Positions 60,589 to 64,000 of a stretch of DNA of 64,000 bases are shown here, piece by piece. A program made the position numbers and the translations under genes. Location of the stretch: NCBI RefSeq assembly GCF_023544445.1, contig NZ_JALPVJ010000012.1:62001-126000 (forward strand), in the 5' to 3' direction. The notes below the pieces were generated by a model that saw nothing but the letters and a program-made list of their open reading frames with translations, was not told the DNA's origin and searched no databases. This DNA is from Actinoplanes sp. M2I2 (GTDB lineage: Bacteria > Actinomycetota > Actinomycetes > Mycobacteriales > Micromonosporaceae). The number at the start of each line of letters is the position of its first letter. The stretch's first letter is position 1.

Positions 60589-61152
60589 CTACTTTCGCGC
60601 CCACTCGTCGGCGAGCATGGCGAACTGAAGCTCGGTGCTCCACTCCCCCTTGAAGATCTCGTTGTCGACGAGGCGGGCCTCCTGGCGCAGGCCGAGCCGG
60701 CGGGCCACCCGGGCCGAGGCTTCGTTGCGCTCGTCGAGGCGCGCGACGATCCGGTGCAGACCCAGGTCCTCGAAACCGAGCCGCAGGACGGCGGACGCCG
60801 CCTCGGTGGCGTAGCCGCGCCCGGCGAAGTCCGGGTTGAAGACGTACCCGATCTCGCCGCCGCGGTGGTGGCTGCTGTGCCAGAACAGGACCACGTCACC
60901 GATCAGCCGGCCGGTGTCGGCCAGGACGGCCCCCAACGTCAGGGACTGACCCTCCTCGGTCAGCTCGGTCCGCGCCCACGGCCCGGCCAGCCGGTCGGCG
61001 ATCAGGTCGCGGTCCATCGGCTCGAACGGAACGTAGCGGCAGACCTCGGGACGGCTGCGATAGGCGAGCAGGGCGTCCACGTCGTCCGTCGCCAGCGGAC
61101 GAAGCAGGAGGCGCTCGGTCCGAACGGGGTAGTCGGGACGCAGTTCGTTCAC
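60589..61152 (-). CDS. RimJ/RimL-family GNAT acetyltransferase
   Basis: 187 residues from GTG 61152 (VNELRPDYPVRTERLLLRPL); a longer start at 61197 overlaps the TetR gene end. The acetyl-CoA core has EIGYVFNPDFAGRGYATEAA and GLHRIVARLDERNEASARVA, the signature of RimJ/RimL-type acetyltransferases that act on protein N-termini or small molecules. The target is unknown. It is next to the TetR gene and could be in the same transcript. Confidence 0.85.
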   Translation of the reverse strand: MNELRPDYPVRTERLLLRPLATDDVDALLAYRSRPEVCRYVPFEPMDRDLIADRLAGPWARTELTEEGQSLTLGAVLADTGRLIGDVVLFWHSSHHRGGEIGYVFNPDFAGRGYATEAASAVLRLGFEDLGLHRIVARLDERNEASARVARRLGLRQEARLVDNEIFKGEWSTELQFAMLADEWARK

Positions 61153-61193
61153 ATGACGGCTTCGCACGCCACCATGATGCCCACTCCCGACGA

Positions 61194-61799
61194 TCAACGG
61201 CTCGCCTGGTGGCTGCCCGGCCGGCCGGCCTTCGGCGTACGGGAAAGGATCAGATCGCCGGCGCGGGCCAGCACCTGGGCCCGGGTGCGGTCGCCGTGCT
61301 CGGCGGCCAGGAAATGCTCGCCGATGAGCAGGCAGAAGGCGAGGACGCTGCGTGCCTCGACCTCGTCGGGGTCGGAGCAGAAGGTGCCGATCATCTCGCG
61401 CAGCAGGGCCATCCGCCGGTTGTCGACCCGGCGCAGGCGCTCGGCGACCTCGTCGTCGCGGCGGGCCCAGTCACGGATCGCCAGGTCGATCGGGAGCAGC
61501 CGATCGCTGGAGAAGGTCAGCAGCCCGGCCCGTTCGATCTTTTTCTTCGGGTCGCCGCCCTCGCGTTCGATGCGTTCGTGGACCTCGTCGGTGCTCTCCC
61601 GCTCCCAGGTGTCGAGCATCGCGGTCAGGAGGGCATCGCGGTCGGCGAAGGACCCGTAGAAGCCGCCTTTGGTCACCCCGAGCTGCTTCGCCAGCGTCTC
61701 CACCCGTACGGCGTCGGGCCCACCCGCGGCCAGCGCCCGCAGACCCTCCTCGATCCACCGCTCGCGCGGCGTCCGGGTCGCGAAGCCATTGTGCGCCAC
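61194..61799 (-). CDS. TetR-family transcriptional regulator
   Basis: 201 residues from GTG 61799 with a GGGAGGAG site. N-terminal helix-turn-helix: LRALAAGGPDAVRVETLAKQ, LGVTKGGFYGSFADRDALLT. Ligand domain follows. The intergenic region with the divergent DUF2867-like gene holds two palindromes, likely its operators, so it probably represses both itself and that gene. The ligand is unknown. Confidence 0.88.
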   Translation of the reverse strand: MAHNGFATRTPRERWIEEGLRALAAGGPDAVRVETLAKQLGVTKGGFYGSFADRDALLTAMLDTWERESTDEVHERIEREGGDPKKKIERAGLLTFSSDRLLPIDLAIRDWARRDDEVAERLRRVDNRRMALLREMIGTFCSDPDEVEARSVLAFCLLIGEHFLAAEHGDRTRAQVLARAGDLILSRTPKAGRPGSHQASR

Positions 61800-61821
61800 G
61801 TCACTCCTCCCGTGTACGCCA

Positions 61822-61833
61822 CCGTATATACGG
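61822..61833. promoter_or_regulatory. palindromic operator candidate near the TetR start
   Basis: ccgtatatacgg is a perfect 12-bp palindrome, 23 nt upstream of the TetR GTG start. It shares the CCGTA half with the second site at 61863. Position and symmetry suit TetR dimers. Confidence 0.55.
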
Positions 61834-61862
61834 CTGCGTATAACAGCTCTAGCCTGGGCTTA

Positions 61863-61874
61863 TACGGTACCGTA
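61863..61874. promoter_or_regulatory. second palindromic operator candidate
   Basis: tacggtaccgta is a perfect 12-bp palindrome, 18 nt before the ATG at 61893. With the site at 61822 it lies between the two divergent starts and likely overlaps the promoter of the divergent gene. Confidence 0.55.
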
Positions 61875-61892
61875 CAGGGGAAGGGAACGACG

Positions 61893-62312
61893 ATGACCGT
61901 GCTCCGGCCGCTCTCCGCGATCCACTACACCGACCGCTTCACCGTTCGCACCGACGCCCGGCGACCACCGGAGGAGTGGGCCCGCTCGATCTTCGGCGAC
62001 GTCCCCGATCCCGGGGAGTTCTTCATCTGGCGGATCGTCCTGGGCCTGCGGCTGAGCAGCGGGCGCTCCCCCGAAACCATCGCGGGCTGGCGCATCGCCG
62101 GCCGCGGCGACGAGGCGATCCGCATGGAGGCGGCCTCTCCGGCCATGACGGCCAACCTGGTGGTACGAGCGGCCGACGGCGAGGTCTCCCTGTCGACCTA
62201 CATCCGCTACGACCGTCCGTCCGCGCGCCTGCTCTGGACGCCGCTGTCCGCCGTACACCGGCGGCTGGCTCCCCGAGCCCTCCGCAACGGCGTCGCCCGG
62301 CTGAGCCGGTGA
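61893..62312 (+). CDS. DUF2867-like protein, divergent from TetR
   Basis: 139 residues from ATG 61893 with GGGGAAGGGA upstream. Sequence: MTVLRPLSAIHYTDRFTVRT, SIFGDVPDPGEFFIWRIVLG, EAIRMEAASPAMTANLVVRA and SARLLWTPLSAVHRRLAPRA. The pattern recalls DUF2867 (SRPBCC-like) proteins. Probably the main target of the divergent TetR regulator. Biochemical role unknown. Confidence 0.65.
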   Translation: MTVLRPLSAIHYTDRFTVRTDARRPPEEWARSIFGDVPDPGEFFIWRIVLGLRLSSGRSPETIAGWRIAGRGDEAIRMEAASPAMTANLVVRAADGEVSLSTYIRYDRPSARLLWTPLSAVHRRLAPRALRNGVARLSR

Positions 62313-62322
62313 ACCAGACGGA

Positions 62323-62652
62323 TCACCGAGCGCCACCGATCCGGAGACGGTTCCCGTCCGGATCCCGCAGGTGGACCTCGCGTCCCCACGGCGCGTTCTC
62401 GACGGCAACCCCGAACTCGGCCGCCACCGCGTCGACGTCACCGACGTGGAGATACAGGAGCGTGTCGGGCCGGGCATCGTCGCGGTGCTCGGACAAGTAG
62501 AGCTGCATCGGCCCGCGGGAAACACACACGAACAGCGGGAACCCCGGCTCGAAGCGGTGCTCCCACTGCTGGGCGAACCCGAGCCGCGAATACCAGGCGG
62601 CCGAGGCTTCAGCGTCTCCCACATGCAGGATGGGCGTGATCTTCTCGTCCAT
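62323..62652 (-). CDS. VOC-family (glyoxalase/bleomycin-resistance-like) protein
   Basis: 109 residues. Short single-domain VOC fold: MDEKITPILHVGDAEASAAW, YSRLGFAQQWEHRFEPGFPL, LYLHVGDVDAVAAEFGVAVE and VHLRDPDGNRLRIGG. It resembles bleomycin-resistance-type proteins, but no resistance function is implied. It converges on the DUF2867-like gene with a 10-bp gap. Confidence 0.85.
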   Translation of the reverse strand: MDEKITPILHVGDAEASAAWYSRLGFAQQWEHRFEPGFPLFVCVSRGPMQLYLSEHRDDARPDTLLYLHVGDVDAVAAEFGVAVENAPWGREVHLRDPDGNRLRIGGAR

Positions 62653-62704
62653 GCGGGCATCCTGACAGACGGCGGGCGTCCGGCACCGACCGAACGGCGC
62701 CGGG

Positions 62705-63079
62705 TCAGAGGCCGCGTTCGAGGGTGCTGCGCTCGACGCAGAACTCGTTGCCCTCGGGGTCCTGCATGGTCACCCAGCCGAGGCCGTCCGGGGTGCGGTG
62801 GTCCTCGTAGAGCTTGGCGCCCAGAGCGGTCAGCCGTTCGACCTCCTCGTCGCGGGTGCGCTCGTCGGGCATCCAGTCGACGTGGAGGCGGTTCTTGATC
62901 GTCTTGGCCTCCGGTACGCGGATGAACAGCAGCCCCGGCACCGGCGACGGCGCCTCGACCAGCACCTCGTCGTCACCCGGGTTGTCGTCGTCGCCCAGCG
63001 GCCAGCCGGTGACCTCGCTCCAGAAGCGGGCCAGTTCGAACGGCTCCGAGCTGTCGACCGTCACGTGTCGCAAAATCAT
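62705..63079 (-). CDS. VOC-family protein
   Basis: 124 residues. MILRHVTVDSSEPFELARFW, PGLLFIRVPEAKTIKNRLHV, DWMPDERTRDEEVERLTALG and WVTMQDPEGNEFCVERS fit a single VOC domain of the glyoxalase type common in actinobacteria. It lies 52 bp upstream of the other VOC gene on the same strand; the two are not close paralogues. Substrate unknown. Confidence 0.85.
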   Translation of the reverse strand: MILRHVTVDSSEPFELARFWSEVTGWPLGDDDNPGDDEVLVEAPSPVPGLLFIRVPEAKTIKNRLHVDWMPDERTRDEEVERLTALGAKLYEDHRTPDGLGWVTMQDPEGNEFCVERSTLERGL

Positions 63080-63167
63080 GCTGAGACCCTAAGGGAGAGA
63101 CCCCGGCTTCCTCAGCCGGTGCCGCGACTCCACTCCACAGGCCGGCGCGGGAGCGGGCGCACGGCGG

Positions 63168-63199
63168 GCCGGAAGTACCGGGCGAACGGCACTTCCGGC
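63168..63199 (-). terminator. hairpin after the secreted-protein gene
   Basis: gccggaagt / acttccggc, a perfect 9-bp stem with a 14-nt loop, 38 nt past the stop at 63238 on the minus strand. Confidence 0.5.
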
Positions 63200-63237
63200 G
63201 CTGTTGCAGACCTCATCGGAACTGATCTCGAAAGAGG

Positions 63238-63759
63238 TCAGCTCACGTTGGAGAAACGAACGCGGACGTGGTGGATACGGTTGAGGCGCGCATCCGGCAT
63301 GACCTTGTTGTCGATCCAGGTATACGCCTTGTTGTTGCCACGCGGATCAAACCACGCGCCGGCGAAGGCCTCGTGATAGAAGGTGGCCAACGTGACTCCG
63401 TTGTTGTCGATCACGTCGACCGAGACTCCGAGCGTGACCCCGACGAACACATACGGATTATGAATGTCGGCGTTCGTCTGCACCATCAGGCTGCGAACGA
63501 ACGTGCCGTCGGAGCCCTCCACCGATTGCACAAACGCCGCAGCAGAGGCATTGATGGTGCAGGTTGTCGCGGGCGGCACAGAACTCGATGACGCGTACCA
63601 ACCATCGCCATCTTCGTTCAGCTGACCGAGCGGGGCCAGAGTCGCGGTCGACGGCGAGGAGGACCGCGACGAACCCGCCGTCACCTTGCCGATCAAGGGC
63701 AGCAATGCGCCACCGAGTGCAAGGCCACCGGCCAAACGTCGCTGGGTCGTGTTGGACAT
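63238..63759 (-). CDS. exported protein of unknown function
   Basis: 173 residues from ATG 63759 (MSNTTQRRLAGGLALGGALL) with GGGAGAAG upstream. The N-terminus looks like a signal peptide. The mature part is beta-rich: PATTCTINASAAAFVQSVEG, VFVGVTLGVSVDVIDNNGVT and NKVMPDARLNRIHHVRVRFS. Codon use is less GC-biased than in neighbouring genes, which may indicate transfer or relaxed selection. No family is recognised. Confidence 0.65.
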   Translation of the reverse strand: MSNTTQRRLAGGLALGGALLPLIGKVTAGSSRSSSPSTATLAPLGQLNEDGDGWYASSSSVPPATTCTINASAAAFVQSVEGSDGTFVRSLMVQTNADIHNPYVFVGVTLGVSVDVIDNNGVTLATFYHEAFAGAWFDPRGNNKAYTWIDNKVMPDARLNRIHHVRVRFSNVS

Positions 63760-63881
63760 GATCTTCTCCCTCTTTTTGTCCGGCGCCTCCGGCCGGTGTG
63801 AATCCACGTTCGCAGCGAGCCGGCCCTGGCGAAATTCGGAGAACTACGTAGAGGAATGCGGCGTGGGCGAGGATCGTCGAT

Positions 63882-64000
63882 GTGGTGGCAGCTCAGTTGG
63901 AGTACGCGCGCTTCCTCGACATGACTGTGGCGCTCCTCGATGACGAGTCAGAGGAGCCGCCGTGGCCCCTGATGGCGTTGGAGTTGCAGGCCGCGATGCG
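63882..64000 (+). CDS. start of an unidentified gene, truncated by the window end
   Basis: From GTG 63882 the frame stays open to the window end: MVAAQLEYARFLDMTVALLD, then DESEEPPWPLMALELQAAM. GAGGAT about 9 nt upstream could be its ribosome site. Too short to classify. Confidence 0.35.
   Translation, partial: MVAAQLEYARFLDMTVALLDDESEEPPWPLMALELQAAM

Overview
The window is very GC-rich, densely packed actinobacterial chromosome. GTG starts, four-base ATGA/GTGA start-stop overlaps, a SigE-family sigma factor, an actinobacterial SecA2 and a HAAS-domain protein point to a Micromonosporaceae member, probably Actinoplanes or a close relative (inferred from gene content). No rRNA, intact tRNA, insertion sequence, prophage or CRISPR array was seen. 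Most genes are chromosomal housekeeping, regulatory or small biosynthetic operons.

Layout. 0.1-1.7 kb: a tandem-repeat Gly/Asp/His peptide gene followed 11 bp later by a JmjC/cupin oxygenase. 1.8-6.1 kb: two DUF72 genes, a class IV aminotransferase, a DksA-type zinc-finger protein, a degenerate kinase and a winged-helix regulator. 6.5-8.8 kb: secA2. 8.9-16.7 kb: a signalling block with two STAS-HATPase proteins, a CheR-PAS protein, a sigma factor fused to a STAS domain and a 971-residue Pro-rich protein. 16.9-20.4 kb: a membrane protein, an SGNH hydrolase and a GCS2-type ligase. 20.5-25.7 kb: a broken hydrolase gene and a cobalamin operon (chelatase, cobO, cobB, cobE/cbiG) behind a cobalamin riboswitch. 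25.7-34.9 kb: an FGGY kinase, a SigE-family sigma operon, an ArsR/SRPBCC pair, three alpha/beta hydrolases, a HAAS protein and a BtuF-like protein.

34.9-41.8 kb holds a coherent set of uncharacterised genes: GTP cyclohydrolase II, a stand-alone RibD-type reductase, a pterin-synthase homologue lacking catalytic residues, a dehydrogenase, a glycosyltransferase, a methyltransferase, a CDP-alcohol phosphatidyltransferase and a flippase-like protein. Together they suggest a GTP-derived, glycosylated and perhaps lipid-linked metabolite. 41.8-45.8 kb: a SpoIIE-HATPase-STAS phosphatase and recQ, with two DnaA boxes before recQ. 46-50 kb: a DUF732-like lipoprotein, an 18-bp minisatellite, a VOC protein and ppdK. 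50-54 kb: an ImmA-like protease, a MAB_1171c-type membrane protein, an XRE regulator, a P450 and a lipoprotein. 54.4-58.3 kb: glcDEF. 58.3-64 kb: an AA10 LPMO under a CebR-type operator, a SIMPL protein, a TetR module, VOC proteins and a secreted protein.

Two themes stand out. First, several promoters fit the sigma-B/F pattern GTTT-N15/16-GGG(T/C)A. They lie before the DksA gene, both STAS-HATPase genes and the sigma-STAS gene, with weaker matches before the repeat-peptide operon and the XRE gene. This suggests the unusual sigma-STAS fusion controls a local regulon that includes itself. Second, the two candidate undescribed systems are the repeat peptide plus JmjC oxygenase pair and the RibA/reductase/pterin-synthase-like/glycosyltransferase/flippase cluster.
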